The notes: generated from the sequence alone by a model not told the origin. Shown: positions 1-8,246, counted from the stretch's first letter. The stretch is 32,389 bases of DNA from Clostridium sp. (GCA_022773025.1 JALEZF010000002.1:1-32389); one strand, 5' to 3'. Made by a program: numbers and translations.

Positions 1-247
1 AAGAAACTGAGATATCATCTTGTAGATGAATTGTTTAGAAAATACAGTGTAAGAGCTGTAAGAATGGTATTTAAGGAGAATCTCATTCCTTTCATGGAAA
101 TAGATCCTATTAGTTTGTCGCTAGAAGTATCTTCAATGTTCATGTTGTGGTACTGAACTAAAATTTTTGATTAGCCTGCATGTCATATCCAAACTTACTT
201 AATTCACTGGAATGACAGCGAGGGCATTTTATATTAGCTTTGTTCAT
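1..247 (-). pseudogene. Decayed IS transposase, N-terminal part, cut by window edge
   Basis: Read on the minus strand from an ATG at 247, the sequence gives a zinc-ribbon start (MNKANIKCPRCHSSELSKFG, then a NQKF motif) typical of the N terminus of DDE transposases with a CxxC ribbon. The frame is then lost near 168. A second minus-strand frame (about 150 to 20) encodes a stretch containing KLIGSISMKGMRFSL and YFLNNSSTR. This resembles the region just before the catalytic core in such transposases. A further one-base shift near position 20 is needed to continue as ISQFL to the window edge. I infer an internal deletion plus frameshifts. The IS family is not certain. A plus-strand reading frame over 1-156 is open but matches nothing and is treated as a shadow. 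Confidence 0.6.
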
Positions 248-359
248 TGTTCTTTTGGGGGGAAATGTTTTTTAGCAAACTCATTGTAATCTCAAGTGGT
301 GAAAAGAGCAATGTTCATATAACTTAACAGAACGTCGAGATTTAAAAGGGGAGAAAAAT

Positions 360-1361
360 ATTGGGAACATAATACAATACATTTTAGATTTAGGTGCTGC
401 TGTATTTTTACCATTAATTATGATAATAATAGGATTAGCAGTAAAGATGAAACCTAAAAAAGCAATAATATGTGGTTTGACACTTGGAATTGCTTTTACA
501 GCTATAAATGTTGTACTTACCTTTATGTTTGATACAATAAGTCCTGCAGCTAGTGCTTTTGTAACTAATACAGGAATTAATCTTAAAACAGTAGATGTGG
601 GCTGGTCTCCAGTTGCATCAGTATCATGGGCTTGGCCATATGCACTTATGGTTTTCCCGATTCAAATAGGAATAAACCTTCTTATGTTAGCATTTGGAAA
701 ATGTGGCTTAAAAGAAATACTTCAAACAGGAGTATGAACAGCAGCAGCTTTGGTTTTATTTCCAATAGCAGCAAACTTCTTTATAGATGCACTTGGACCG
801 ATAGCAGAAGCTGCAGGTAATTTCATGAAGAGCAAATACAAGGGAAGAGATTTTTATGTTGGAGTTGACTGGTCAGTACTTGGCGGAAGAACAGAATTAT
901 GGGTTGTATCAATACTTTTAGTACCAGTAGAACTATTATTCGCTATACTTCTTGCAAAAGTGGGAGTAAACAGTGTGCTTCCATTGGCAGCAATTATCAA
1001 CGTAGCGGCTACAGTTCCAGCTTTAATTGTTACAAAAGGAAATATACTTAGAATGTTTGTAATGGGAGTAGTGACAACACCAATATACTTAATGGTTTCA
1101 TCACAATTTGCGCCTATGATAACTAAATTAGCTATTGCACAAAATACCTTAGATGTTCCAGCGGGACAGCTATTAACATACTACGGTGCAGAGGGACCAG
1201 AGTTTAGATGGGCGTTAATTCAAGCCTTTTCTGGTGATAATAAGTTCTTAGCAATATTGCCTTTCGTTGCTTTTGCAGCTCTTTTCTTCTGGTATAAGAG
1301 CTATATGAAGAAAAAAGATGCAGAGATGGCTTGTGAACATCAAAGGCTGGGGTTAAAATAG
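360..1361 (+). pseudogene. gatC: PTS galactitol-type transporter subunit IIC, broken
   Basis: This would encode a polytopic membrane permease that imports a hexitol and phosphorylates it with the IIA and IIB subunits. The N terminus (IQYILDLGAAVFLP, then KMKPKKAI) and the C-terminal half (ALVLFPIAANFFIDALGPIA, IPAGQL-like VPAGQLLTYY) are GatC-like. Two lesions are visible. An in-frame TGA lies at 735-737 between GV and TAAALVLFP. The product would also be about 333 residues against roughly 420-450 for the family, with about 100 residues missing near 700 (after MLAFGK). No ATG, GTG or TTG fits the start: the AAAAGGGGAG ribosome site at 344-353 is spaced for an ATT codon at 360, which is rare or itself mutated. 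IIA and IIB genes are absent next to it. The downstream aldolase gene is 45 bp away and intact. Confidence 0.85.
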
Positions 1362-1406
1362 AAGAGACTGCATAAATATATAATAAGCAGCAAAGGGAGA
1401 AGAAAC

Positions 1407-2084
1407 ATGTTAGAGGAATTAAAAATTAAACTCACTGGAATTGCGAAAAGAGCAGATGCTGACGGTTTATGCAAGCATAAATCTGGAAATTTCAGTATAA
1501 GAGATGAAGCTACAGGATATATATTAGTTACACCATCAGGAGTATCTAGAGAAGAACTTACAGCAAACCACATTTGTGTTGTAGATATGGATATGAATTT
1601 GATAGAAGTTAATGAGGATGTCCGTCCTACTAGTGAACTTCTTATGCACATAGAAGCATATAGATGTAGACCTGATGTAAAAGCCATAGTACACACACAT
1701 TCAAAATTTGCTACAGCTTTCTCTGTACTTAACAAGGAGATACCACCTATCGTTTATGAGATAGTGAATATTGTTGGCGGAGAAGGAATAATAAGAGTGG
1801 CACCTTATGAAAGACCGGGAACAGAGGAACTGGCAAAGAGTATAGTAAAGCCTATTGAAATTGCAGATGCATGTTTAATGGCTAATCACGGAGTTTTAGC
1901 AGTTTCTAAAGAAGATATAGAGGACGCATTTTTAAAGGCTGCTTACGTTGAAGAAGTAGCAGAAGTTTACTATAGAGCTCTCCTTATAAATGGAGGAAAA
2001 GAACCTAATACAATACCACAAAGTGAACTTGGAAAATGGTCGTATCCAGAGCAGATAAAATTAAATAAGAAAGATACAAAGTAA
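1407..2084 (+). CDS. Class II aldolase (L-fuculose-phosphate aldolase / AraD family)
   Basis: A 225-residue protein of the zinc-dependent class II aldolase/adducin family, which cleaves or epimerises sugar phosphates such as L-fuculose 1-phosphate or L-ribulose 5-phosphate in the cytosol. The metal and catalytic set is complete: SGNFS at 26-30, TPSG at 42-45, PTSE with Glu77 as the probable catalytic acid, HTHS with His96 and His98, and NHG with His161. GGGAG lies 7 bases before the ATG. Length is normal for FucA-type enzymes. It follows the broken PTS IIC gene and was probably co-transcribed with it, so its natural substrate may come from a hexitol or deoxyhexose route. Exact substrate cannot be read from sequence. 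Family assignment is firm, the specific reaction is not. Confidence 0.88.
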   Translation: MLEELKIKLTGIAKRADADGLCKHKSGNFSIRDEATGYILVTPSGVSREELTANHICVVDMDMNLIEVNEDVRPTSELLMHIEAYRCRPDVKAIVHTHSKFATAFSVLNKEIPPIVYEIVNIVGGEGIIRVAPYERPGTEELAKSIVKPIEIADACLMANHGVLAVSKEDIEDAFLKAAYVEEVAEVYYRALLINGGKEPNTIPQSELGKWSYPEQIKLNKKDTK

Positions 2085-2089
2085 TTTTA

Positions 2090-2184
2090 AAAAGGCATTG
2101 TTCTCTTAATGAACTGACCACAAATGTTAGAAAAAAGAAATCTAACATTCGTTGCGAACTTCATAATAGGGAAGGATGCCTTTT
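2090..2184. repeat. 95-bp long imperfect palindrome, terminator-like or MITE-like
   Basis: Outer arms AAAAGGCAT and ATGCCTTTT enclose imperfectly matched middle arms and a perfect 9-bp inner stem (AATGTTAGA at 2123-2131, TCTAACATT at 2141-2149) around an A-rich 9-base loop. The left arm and the reverse complement of the right arm align over about 40 bases with a few mismatches. T runs follow on both strands, so it could end transcription of the aldolase gene. Arms this long exceed an ordinary terminator and suggest a miniature mobile palindrome. Compare the element at 26101-26177. Confidence 0.6.
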
Positions 2185-2324
2185 ATTTTTTTTAGAAAGC
2201 ATTATAAAGAAAAGTCTAATAGCTATGGGATGTGTGATTAAAGTTATATAATTGATAGTAAGATAAAAAGAAATTGGTTTAATAAAAGCATAACTTATTG
2301 GCTATAGAAATTTCAAAATAGGAA

Positions 2325-2333
2325 TGGTATGAT
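2325..2333 (+). promoter_or_regulatory. Possible extended -10 promoter
   Basis: TGGTATGAT fits an extended -10 (TGnTATnnT) 38 bases before the aldo/keto reductase start. No convincing -35 hexamer is seen at the usual spacing. Confidence 0.3.
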
Positions 2334-2370
2334 AAATTTGATTAAGTGTAGATAAAAAGGGAGGAAAACT

Positions 2371-2858
2371 ATGAAAAATATAAGCATTGCTGATGGAAAG
2401 ATTCAAGGTTCAGAGATAGCTTTAGGATGTATGAGAATAGCTCAGATGAATATAGAGGAAGTAGAAAGTCTAATTAAAACATCAATGGATTGAATGTAAA
2501 TATGAAAATAGATCCTTCTATAGATAGAGATGGCAGTATTTTAGAGTATTGCAGATTAAAGGATATAACTATACAGGCGTGGTCTCCATTTCAATATGGA
2601 TTTTTTGAAGGAGTGTTTTTAGACAACGAAAAGTTTCCGGAATTAAATGAAAAAATAAATGAAATAGCAGAGGAAAAAGGTGTTTCGAATACAGCTATAG
2701 CTACAGCATGGATACTTAGACATCCAGCAAAAATTCAAACTATAATTGGAACTACAAATAAAAAGCGCATACAGGATATAGTGAAGGCATCAGAAGTTGA
2801 AATTACAAGGCAACAGTGGTATGAAATATACAGGGCAGCAGGAAATAAACTGCCTTAA
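2371..2858 (+). pseudogene. Aldo/keto reductase, internal deletion
   Basis: The first 40 codons (MKNISIADGKIQGSEIALGC and on to IKTSMD) are the N terminus of an NADPH-dependent aldo/keto reductase, the family that reduces carbonyls in the cytosol. They end at a TGA at 2491-2493. Coding resumes at about 2487 in another frame as GLNVNMKIDPSIDRDGSILE and runs to the natural C terminus (RAAGNKLP). About 160 residues are missing against a family length near 300-320, including the barrel core with the catalytic Asp, Tyr, Lys and His. The junction lies around 2485-2495. GGGAGG precedes the ATG. The 122-codon remainder begins with TTG, lacks a ribosome site and should not fold as an enzyme. A deletion with frame change is the simplest reading. 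Confidence 0.85.
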
Positions 2859-2886
2859 TTAAATAACAATAAGGTGAATGCAAAAG

Positions 2887-3858
2887 ATGAATACGCAATT
2901 TGAAGATTTTTTTCAATCGAAAACAGTAAAGATGGCTTTGTCAGCCACTATAGCTATATTTATAGCAAATGAAATAGGACTTCAGTTTGGAGTTACAGCA
3001 GGGGTAATCGCTATCTTAAGTATACTAAACACGAAGAAGGAAGCTATAAAGGTAGGTGCTAAGAGACTTTTAGCGTGTACTATAGCTATACTTTTATCTG
3101 GTGCTTTTTATCTTGTGTTAGGAAATAGCACTGTAATATTTGGCTTGTTTCTGCTTATATTTATTCCAATAACTAAAAAGCTAAATTTAGAAGAGGGAAT
3201 ATCCATAGGGGCGGTTTTGTCAACTCATCTTTTAACTAGTAATAATATAAATCTTCAATGGGTGGTTAATGAATTTGCCTTATCTATTATAGGAATAGGA
3301 GTAGCTCTTATATTTAATCTATATACTCCATCTTTAGAAGAGGAATTTTTAAAGAACAAAGAAATAATAGAGGACAAATATAAGAGCATCTTATCAGAGA
3401 TGGCATTGAGACTTTTAATGGATTTTGAACTCCAAATAGAACAGGTTGATTTAGCGAAAGTAGAAAAACTTATACTAGATACGAGGGAAATAGCACACAA
3501 GATTAATAATAACTATATTTTTAAAAACGATAATTATTACATTAATTATATAGATATGAGGATAATGCAGCTTGATACTATAAGGAGAATGAAAAATCAT
3601 TTTGAGAGACTTAATATGAAATATGAACAGGCGATTATTTTGTCTGAGTTTACTTTGAATGTATCGGTAAATGTTCATGAGAAAAACGATTGTATTAAAC
3701 TTATTGAGGAACTACAAGGCCTTAGACAAGAGTACAAGGAAATGGAACTTCCTAAGACTAGAAAAGAATTCGAGAACAGAGCAACTCTGCTTCAGTTTTT
3801 AAATGATTTAGAAGATCTCCTTACTATAAAGAAAGAATTTAAGAAAAACAACAAATAA
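2887..3858 (+). CDS. Aromatic acid exporter family membrane protein (DUF939-like)
   Basis: About 323 residues. The first 155 are strongly hydrophobic with some five to six membrane segments (for example TVKMALSATIAIFIANEIGL, then GVTAGVIAILSIL). The C-terminal half is a charged, mostly helical cytosolic domain. This layout is that of the ArAE_1/DUF939 family (FUSC-like), whose members are thought to export aromatic acids or similar compounds. The function here is family inference only. The start at 2887 is preferred over the in-frame ATG at 2878, because the AAGGTG ribosome site at 2871-2876 is one base from 2878 but ten from 2887. It lies 28 bp after the reductase remnant and is followed by a strong terminator, so it may share the reductase promoter. 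Confidence 0.75.
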   Translation: MNTQFEDFFQSKTVKMALSATIAIFIANEIGLQFGVTAGVIAILSILNTKKEAIKVGAKRLLACTIAILLSGAFYLVLGNSTVIFGLFLLIFIPITKKLNLEEGISIGAVLSTHLLTSNNINLQWVVNEFALSIIGIGVALIFNLYTPSLEEEFLKNKEIIEDKYKSILSEMALRLLMDFELQIEQVDLAKVEKLILDTREIAHKINNNYIFKNDNYYINYIDMRIMQLDTIRRMKNHFERLNMKYEQAIILSEFTLNVSVNVHEKNDCIKLIEELQGLRQEYKEMELPKTRKEFENRATLLQFLNDLEDLLTIKKEFKKNNK

Positions 3859-3886
3859 ATGGGATTGCAGAGGCAATCCCATTTTT
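3859..3886 (+). terminator. Rho-independent terminator
   Basis: ATGGGATTGC, loop AGAG, GCAATCCCAT, then TTTTG: a perfect 10-bp stem right after the exporter stop codon. Confidence 0.85.
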
Positions 3887-3891
3887 GTTGT

Positions 3892-3907
3892 ATTACAAAA
3901 CTGTAAT
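3892..3907 (+). promoter_or_regulatory. BceR-type response-regulator box
   Basis: ATTACA-AAAC-TGTAAT is a perfect 6-bp inverted repeat with a 4-base spacer. It matches the TNACA-N4-TGTAA consensus described for BceR-like regulators of peptide-antibiotic transporters. It sits about 80 bp before the Bce-type ATPase gene. No two-component genes for it are in the window. Confidence 0.6.
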
Positions 3908-3985
3908 GTTAATGAAATGAAGATACATATATATTTACCTACATGGGATAAAATAAATAACATAATAAACATGGAGGAGTAGAAA

Positions 3986-4771
3986 ATGAAAAACATATTA
4001 AATGTAGAAAAAATTGAAAAATATTATGGGAATAAAGGGAATGTTACAAAGGCTATAGACAATATAAGCTTTAATGTAGAAGAAGGAGAATTCGTAGGAA
4101 TAATGGGTCCTTCAGGCAGTGGTAAGACAACTTTGCTTAATTGTATATCGACAATAGATAATGTTACTACAGGAAAGATAGTAATAAATGATAAGGATAT
4201 AACAAGATTAAAATCTAAAGAATTAGATGAATTTAGACAAAATGAATTGGGATTTGTATTTCAGGATTTCAACCTTTTAGATACACTTACGGCTTATGAA
4301 AATATAGCTTTATCATTAACTATAAAGAGAGAGAAAACTTTAAATATAGATAAAAAATAAAATCTGTGGCTAAGTATTTAGGAATTGAAGATATTTTAAC
4401 CAAGTATCCTTATCAAATGTCAGGTGGACAAAAGCAAAGAGTTGCTGCAGCAAGAGCTATAGTAACTGATCTGTCACTTATACTTGCTGATGAACCAACA
4501 GGTGCGTTAGATTCAAAATCTTCCAGACTTCTTCTTGAAAGATTTGAAAATTTAAATAAGGATTTGAAAATTTAAATAAGGATTTGAAAGCTACAATACT
4601 TATGGTTACTCATGATGCATTTACAGCTAGCTATGCCCATAGAATTCTGTTTATAAAAGATGGAAAGATATTTAGTGAGCTTATTAGAGGAAAGGACAGC
4701 AGAAAAGAGTTTTTTATAGGATAATTGAAGTTATTACTCTTCTGGGGGGGGATGACAACAATGTATTCTAA
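3986..4771 (+). pseudogene. Bce-type ABC transporter ATPase, three frame lesions
   Basis: This is the ATP-binding subunit of a peptide-antibiotic sensing/detoxification transporter. Walker A (GPSGSGKTT), Q-loop (FVFQDFNLL), signature (MSGGQKQRVAAARA), Walker B (LILADEPTGALD) and H-loop (MVTHDAF) are all present but spread over different frames. Lesion 1: the A run at 4352-4357 has six bases, and seven would restore the frame into KSVAKYLGIEDIL. Lesion 2: a perfect 20-bp tandem duplication at 4541-4580 shifts the frame, and removing one copy restores ATILMVTHD. Lesion 3: one base is missing near 4713-4720, after which IIEVITLLGGDDNNVF reads to a TAA at 4769-4771. With these repaired the protein is about 255 residues, normal for BceA. 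It overlaps the permease start by 11 bases, as in an intact operon. Confidence 0.88.
4541..4580 (+). repeat. 20-bp perfect tandem duplication inside the ATPase gene
   Basis: GATTTGAAAATTTAAATAAG occurs twice in direct succession, and a third partial copy (GATTTGAAA) follows. Twenty is not a multiple of three, so the duplication shifts the frame just before the H-loop. It looks like a replication-slippage event, since deleting one copy gives back the expected protein. Confidence 0.93.
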
Positions 4772-5524
4772 AATTGCAGTTGGAAATGTTAAGAAAAGTT
4801 TTAAGGATTACACAATATACTTTTTAACGCTGACACTAGCTGTATGTATATTTTATAGTTTTAATTCTATAGAAGCACAAAAGGTTTTTATAGATATGAA
4901 AGCTTCAGGAAAAGAATATGCAGACTCTTTAGTACAAATCATAGCATACATTTCAGTGTTTGTATCTGTAATTTTAGGAAGTCTCATACTATATGCAAAC
5001 AATTTTTGGATAAAGAAGCGTAAGAAAGAACTTGGAATATACATGATTCTGGGTATGGGGAAGAGGAAAATATCTAGAATATTAATAATAGAAACGTTAT
5101 TAGTTGGAGCTATATCATTAATAAGTGGGCTTTTACTGGGTATTGTCGCTTCACAAGGATTGTCATTGTTTACATCAAAATTATTTGATATTCCTATGAG
5201 TGGGTATAGTTTTGTTATTTCAGCTTCATCCGTATTAAAGACAATACTGTATTTTAGTATAATGTTTTTCTTAGTAATGATATTTAACAAGGAAAAGTTA
5301 AGTAAACTTAGATTCCATATATCCTTTATGAAACTCTCTGATTATAATAAGATTATGAAATTAGAACACAAAAATGAAGTGAGTTTGAAGGAAGATGAAG
5401 CACTTTTATTAAGGAATATTTATGAAATTAATGTTATAGAAGATTATTTAAAAACAATAGCTATATAGAGATTAATAATAAAAAGTTTAATATAAAAGGT
5501 GGAAAAGTCATAAATAATTTGTAA
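4761..5524 (+). pseudogene. Bce-type ABC transporter permease (FtsX-like), large internal deletions
   Basis: Starts like a BceB permease (MYSKIAVGNVKKSFKDYTIY) with a G7 ribosome site at 4744-4750. The first 180 residues give the first four membrane segments and part of the FtsX core (NNFWIKKRKKELGIYMILGM). After FLVMIFN near 5289 the text jumps to KEKLSKLRFHISFMKLSDYN, which normally lies far downstream. A stop follows at 5466-5468, and coding goes on in another frame (YIEINNKKFNIKGGKVINNL) to 5524. About 236 codons remain in the first frame against some 650 for the family, so most of the extracellular sensor domain and the last membrane segments are gone. Both subunits are therefore dead. 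Confidence 0.87.
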
Positions 5525-5573
5525 TTGCTAAAGAAAAAGCAATAAAAGTATCATTGCTCAGGGTGTAGACAAA

Positions 5574-5607
5574 GTCATACAATCTCAAGGGGTTGTATGG
5601 CTTTTTT
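5574..5607 (+). terminator. Rho-independent terminator
   Basis: CATACAA at 5576-5582 pairs with TTGTATG at 5593-5599 and is followed by six T. It probably ended the Bce-type operon. Confidence 0.7.
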
Positions 5608-5678
5608 ACGTTTAGAACTTTGTAAAGGTAGTTTCCTCCAATGAAGTTGATTCAATGGCATGGGACGTTTAATTATAG

Positions 5679-5684
5679 TATAAT
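5679..5684 (+). promoter_or_regulatory. Possible -10 box for the pseudouridine synthase gene
   Basis: A perfect TATAAT about 95 bp before the start. The -35 position holds only a weak TGGCAT at 17-bp spacing. Confidence 0.3.
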
Positions 5685-5779
5685 GAAATGATTGATATTT
5701 GATGAAAAAGGACAAAACCAAGTATAAAGAAGTAAAATTAATATTATTAAGGTCATAAGATTAAATTTTGGAGGAAACT

Positions 5780-6562
5780 ATGAGATTAGACAAGTTTTTG
5801 ACGGGAGCAATGGTTGGCACAAGAAAAGAAGTCATAGGGTATGTACAAAGTGGTCTAGTGAAAGTTAATGATGAAATAGTTAAAGAGGCATTTGCCAAGG
5901 TTGATACTGAGAAAGATACTATAGAATATAAAGGCGAAATCATAAAACATAGAGAGAAGGTCTATTATATCTTCAATAAACCTAAAGGTTGTGTTACAGC
6001 AAGGAGCGATGATTTTCATAAGACTGTTCTTGATTATTTTGAAAGAGAGCATATGAATGGGGTATTTCATGTAGGTAGATTGGACAAGGATACAGAAGGA
6101 CTGTTGATATTAACAAATGACGGGGATTTAAATCACGCTATAATGTATCCGGAAAAGCATATAGAAAAAACATATTTTTTCTGGGCTTTAGGGTCCCTAG
6201 ATGAAGAGAAGAAGAGAACTTTAGAAAATGGAATTTCTATAGGTCAGGGAGAACCTTTAACTAAGCCTGCAAAGGTTAAGATTTTAAAAAGTGGAACTTA
6301 TGGAGAGTTTAAAGATGAAAAGGAACTTGTAGAATCATACACTATGTATAGCAAACATCCAGATCAATCAGTGATATCGGGATATATAACTATATCCGAA
6401 GGAAGAAAACATCAGGTAAAGAGAATGTTAAAATCTTCAGGGTGTTATGTAGTATATCTAAAAAGAATTTCTATTGGAGGGTTGAGACTTGACGAAGGTA
6501 TTAAGCCTGGCGAGTATAAAAAAATAAAAGAAAATGAAATTAAAAATATGATATTTCGCTAA
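5780..6562 (+). CDS. RsuA/RluB-family rRNA pseudouridine synthase
   Basis: 260 residues. An N-terminal S4 RNA-binding domain (MRLDKFLTGAMVGTRKEV to about residue 55) is followed by the pseudouridine synthase fold with the family motif VGRLDKDTEGLLILTNDG. Asp102 is the expected catalytic aspartate. KPKGCVTA (67-74) and the late GRKHQVKRM motif are in place. The RsuA branch modifies 16S rRNA (U516 in E. coli) and RluB/E branches modify 23S, and sequence alone does not settle which. The start at 5780 is chosen because GGAGG lies at 5770-5774, five bases upstream. A longer TTG start would place that ribosome site inside the gene. The gene stands alone after a terminator and is intact, unlike its upstream neighbours. 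Confidence 0.88.
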   Translation: MRLDKFLTGAMVGTRKEVIGYVQSGLVKVNDEIVKEAFAKVDTEKDTIEYKGEIIKHREKVYYIFNKPKGCVTARSDDFHKTVLDYFEREHMNGVFHVGRLDKDTEGLLILTNDGDLNHAIMYPEKHIEKTYFFWALGSLDEEKKRTLENGISIGQGEPLTKPAKVKILKSGTYGEFKDEKELVESYTMYSKHPDQSVISGYITISEGRKHQVKRMLKSSGCYVVYLKRISIGGLRLDEGIKPGEYKKIKENEIKNMIFR

Positions 6563-6665
6563 AAAAATCTTCTAAAATTTAGAAAAATAATTTATATCTA
6601 GAAATTTACTATGAATTATATATAATTAAATGTAGTATAGAAGAATTAGTGGTAAGGGGAAAGGT

Positions 6666-7415
6666 ATGATAGGAACAATTGCAAACAGTATAGCAATAAT
6701 TTTAGGTAGTATGGCAGGTCTTCTTATAAAGGGGGGGATTCCTGAAAGAGTAAGTGACACTATAATGAAGGGATTGGCTTTGTGTGTCTTTTACATAGGA
6801 ATAAGCGGTGCCTTTAAAGGAGAAAATACTATAATAACAATAGTATGTATAGCTATAGGTGCCTTAATCGGAGAGCTTATAGATATAGACAAGAGGCTAA
6901 ATTCTTTAGGGAAATTATTAGAGAATAAGATAAACAAAAAGTATTCTAGTTCCAAAAGTGAAGAACCTCTTATCACAGAAAATATGGAAAATGGGCAGAG
7001 AGAAAGCAAGAAAATATCAATCTCTCAAGGCTTTGTATATGCCAGCTTAATATTTTGTGTTGGCGCCATGGCTATAGTTGGGTCTCTTGAGAGTGGCCTA
7101 CAGGGTAACTATGAAACTCTGTTTACAAAATCTATTCTTGATGGAGTATCAGCAATTATATTTACAGCTAGCCTTGGCATAGGAGTTATATTCTCTGCAG
7201 CAGCAGTATTCTTATATCAAGGGATTATAACTATGGGAGCCGGTATTCTTGCGGGAGTTTTAAGCTCTTCAGTTATAGCTGCTATGACAGCTATAGGGAG
7301 TCTTCTAATAATGGTGCTTGGACTTAATATGATGGGAGCAACAAATATAAAAGTAGCAAATCTGCTTCCGGCGGTATTCCTACCTATAGTTTTAGGAATT
7401 ATGGGGATGATTTAA
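6666..7415 (+). CDS. DUF554 family membrane protein (YdfK-like)
   Basis: 249 residues with about six to seven hydrophobic segments. The opening MIGTIANSIAIILGSMAGLL, the GALIGELIDID motif near residues 63-73, and the glycine-rich C-terminal segments (MTAIGSLLIMVLGLNMMG) are typical of the DUF554 family, which has no established biochemical role. A hydrophilic loop (about residues 80-117) separates the two halves. Length is at the upper end of the usual 220-250. AAGGGGAAAGG lies a few bases before the ATG. An unknown gene follows 27 bp downstream, so the two may form one transcript ending at the strong terminator at 8080-8136. Confidence 0.82.
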   Translation: MIGTIANSIAIILGSMAGLLIKGGIPERVSDTIMKGLALCVFYIGISGAFKGENTIITIVCIAIGALIGELIDIDKRLNSLGKLLENKINKKYSSSKSEEPLITENMENGQRESKKISISQGFVYASLIFCVGAMAIVGSLESGLQGNYETLFTKSILDGVSAIIFTASLGIGVIFSAAAVFLYQGIITMGAGILAGVLSSSVIAAMTAIGSLLIMVLGLNMMGATNIKVANLLPAVFLPIVLGIMGMI

Positions 7416-7442
7416 AAATTAAATAAGGTAAAGGTGAAATTG

Positions 7443-8069
7443 ATGATTGATACAAATAAGCTAATAAAACTAAATCCAGAAGAATTACTGAAAGAATTAT
7501 ACGGAAAAGAATTAGAAACTAAGAAGGATGTTCTTCAGTACATAGAAATGGCAAAAGTTCTAAAAAAGACAGAAGGGGTTCCTGATTCTTTAAAGGAAGG
7601 TACATATAAGCTTATAAATGACAGCATAGACACTATGCATGGAAAGGTGAAACCTAACACAATAATGTTCCTAAAAAATCAGCTTAAAACTGACCTTGGA
7701 AAGTTAGTGAAGGGAAAAGAGGAATATGAAGAAAGTTCCTTTATTAAATTCTTCAAAAGAGCTTACCCAGAGGGAAAAAGAACAAAGAGTTTTACCTATG
7801 TAATTCAAGATAACACTATGATTTTAGATGAACAGATTTGGACTACTTTAGCTTATATCAATAGAGAGTGTATCAGAGGAAATTTATTTCTTAGTATAAA
7901 TGAGAAAAAAGAGATAATAGAAATGATAGGAAAGCTTATAGGAAAAGGCAACATTAAATATATAAATCAAGTAAAAAGCATGGATAAGCTACTTAGAAAA
8001 TTGAATATAAAAATAGTAGAAGGCGACAACGGGTTTGAGACAGAAGAGATAAATAATATTAGAAGATAG
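7443..8069 (+). CDS. Unknown cytosolic protein, 208 residues
   Basis: I do not recognise a family. The protein is lysine- and glutamate-rich, has no signal peptide or membrane segment, and looks mainly helical. The middle holds a stretch with SFIKFFKRAYPEGKRTKSFT and a conserved-looking tryptophan in DEQIWTTLAYINRECIRG. ATG at 7443 is preferred: AAAGGTGA ends six bases before it. An in-frame GTG at 7434 lies inside that ribosome site. It sits 27 bp after the DUF554 gene and before a strong terminator, which suggests a two-gene operon. Confidence 0.7.
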   Translation: MIDTNKLIKLNPEELLKELYGKELETKKDVLQYIEMAKVLKKTEGVPDSLKEGTYKLINDSIDTMHGKVKPNTIMFLKNQLKTDLGKLVKGKEEYEESSFIKFFKRAYPEGKRTKSFTYVIQDNTMILDEQIWTTLAYINRECIRGNLFLSINEKKEIIEMIGKLIGKGNIKYINQVKSMDKLLRKLNIKIVEGDNGFETEEINNIRR

Positions 8070-8079
8070 TATTGAGGGG

Positions 8080-8136
8080 GAACTATTATAATGCAGTGTT
8101 TCATACTGCTTTGTAATAGTTCTATTCTTTTGTTTT
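8080..8136 (+). terminator. Rho-independent terminator
   Basis: GAACTATTA (8080-8088) pairs with TAATAGTTC (8114-8122), and an inner GCAGT/ACTGC stem lengthens the hairpin. A T-rich tract follows. Confidence 0.85.
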
Positions 8137-8147
8137 AAATAGTAATA

Positions 8148-8161
8148 TTGAAACGTGTCAA
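8148..8161. promoter_or_regulatory. LacI-type operator, copy 1
   Basis: TTGAAACGTGTCAA is a 14-bp dyad (12 of 14 symmetric) with a central CG step, the usual shape of LacI-family operators. It lies just upstream of the predicted -35. Its reverse complement matches copy 2 at 8247-8260 in 13 of 14 positions. Confidence 0.6.
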
Positions 8162-8163
8162 CA

Positions 8164-8193
8164 TTAAAAAAGCTAGAAAAAACATAATATAAT
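8164..8193 (+). promoter_or_regulatory. Predicted promoter of the phosphodiester import operon
   Basis: TTAAAA (8164-8169), 18-bp spacer and a perfect TATAAT (8188-8193). The weak -35 leaves room for regulation by the flanking operators. Transcription would start near 8200. Confidence 0.5.
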
Positions 8194-8226
8194 GGTTAAT
8201 TACTGTTAAGAATAAGTAAAATGGAA

Positions 8227-8240
8227 TGAAAACGCTAACA
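8227..8240. promoter_or_regulatory. cre site (CcpA catabolite control)
   Basis: TGAAAACGCTAACA matches the CcpA consensus TGWAANCGNTNWCA at every position. It lies about 30-40 bp after the predicted transcription start, where CcpA normally blocks elongation or initiation. The operon is thus probably shut down by preferred carbon sources. Confidence 0.65.
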
Positions 8241-8246
8241 ACTTTA

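Noticed and set aside
1..156. Plus-strand open frame KKLRYHLVDELFRKYS and on
   Set aside because: It matches no family, and the minus strand gives recognisable transposase segments over the same bases.
2090..2184. Riboswitch or structured RNA gene
   Set aside because: It is a single long imperfect hairpin located after a stop codon with T runs on both sides, which fits a terminator or palindromic element better.
4352..4580. Programmed ribosomal frameshifting in the Bce ATPase gene
   Set aside because: Three separate lesions, one a tandem duplication, plus a gutted partner permease do not fit a programmed event.
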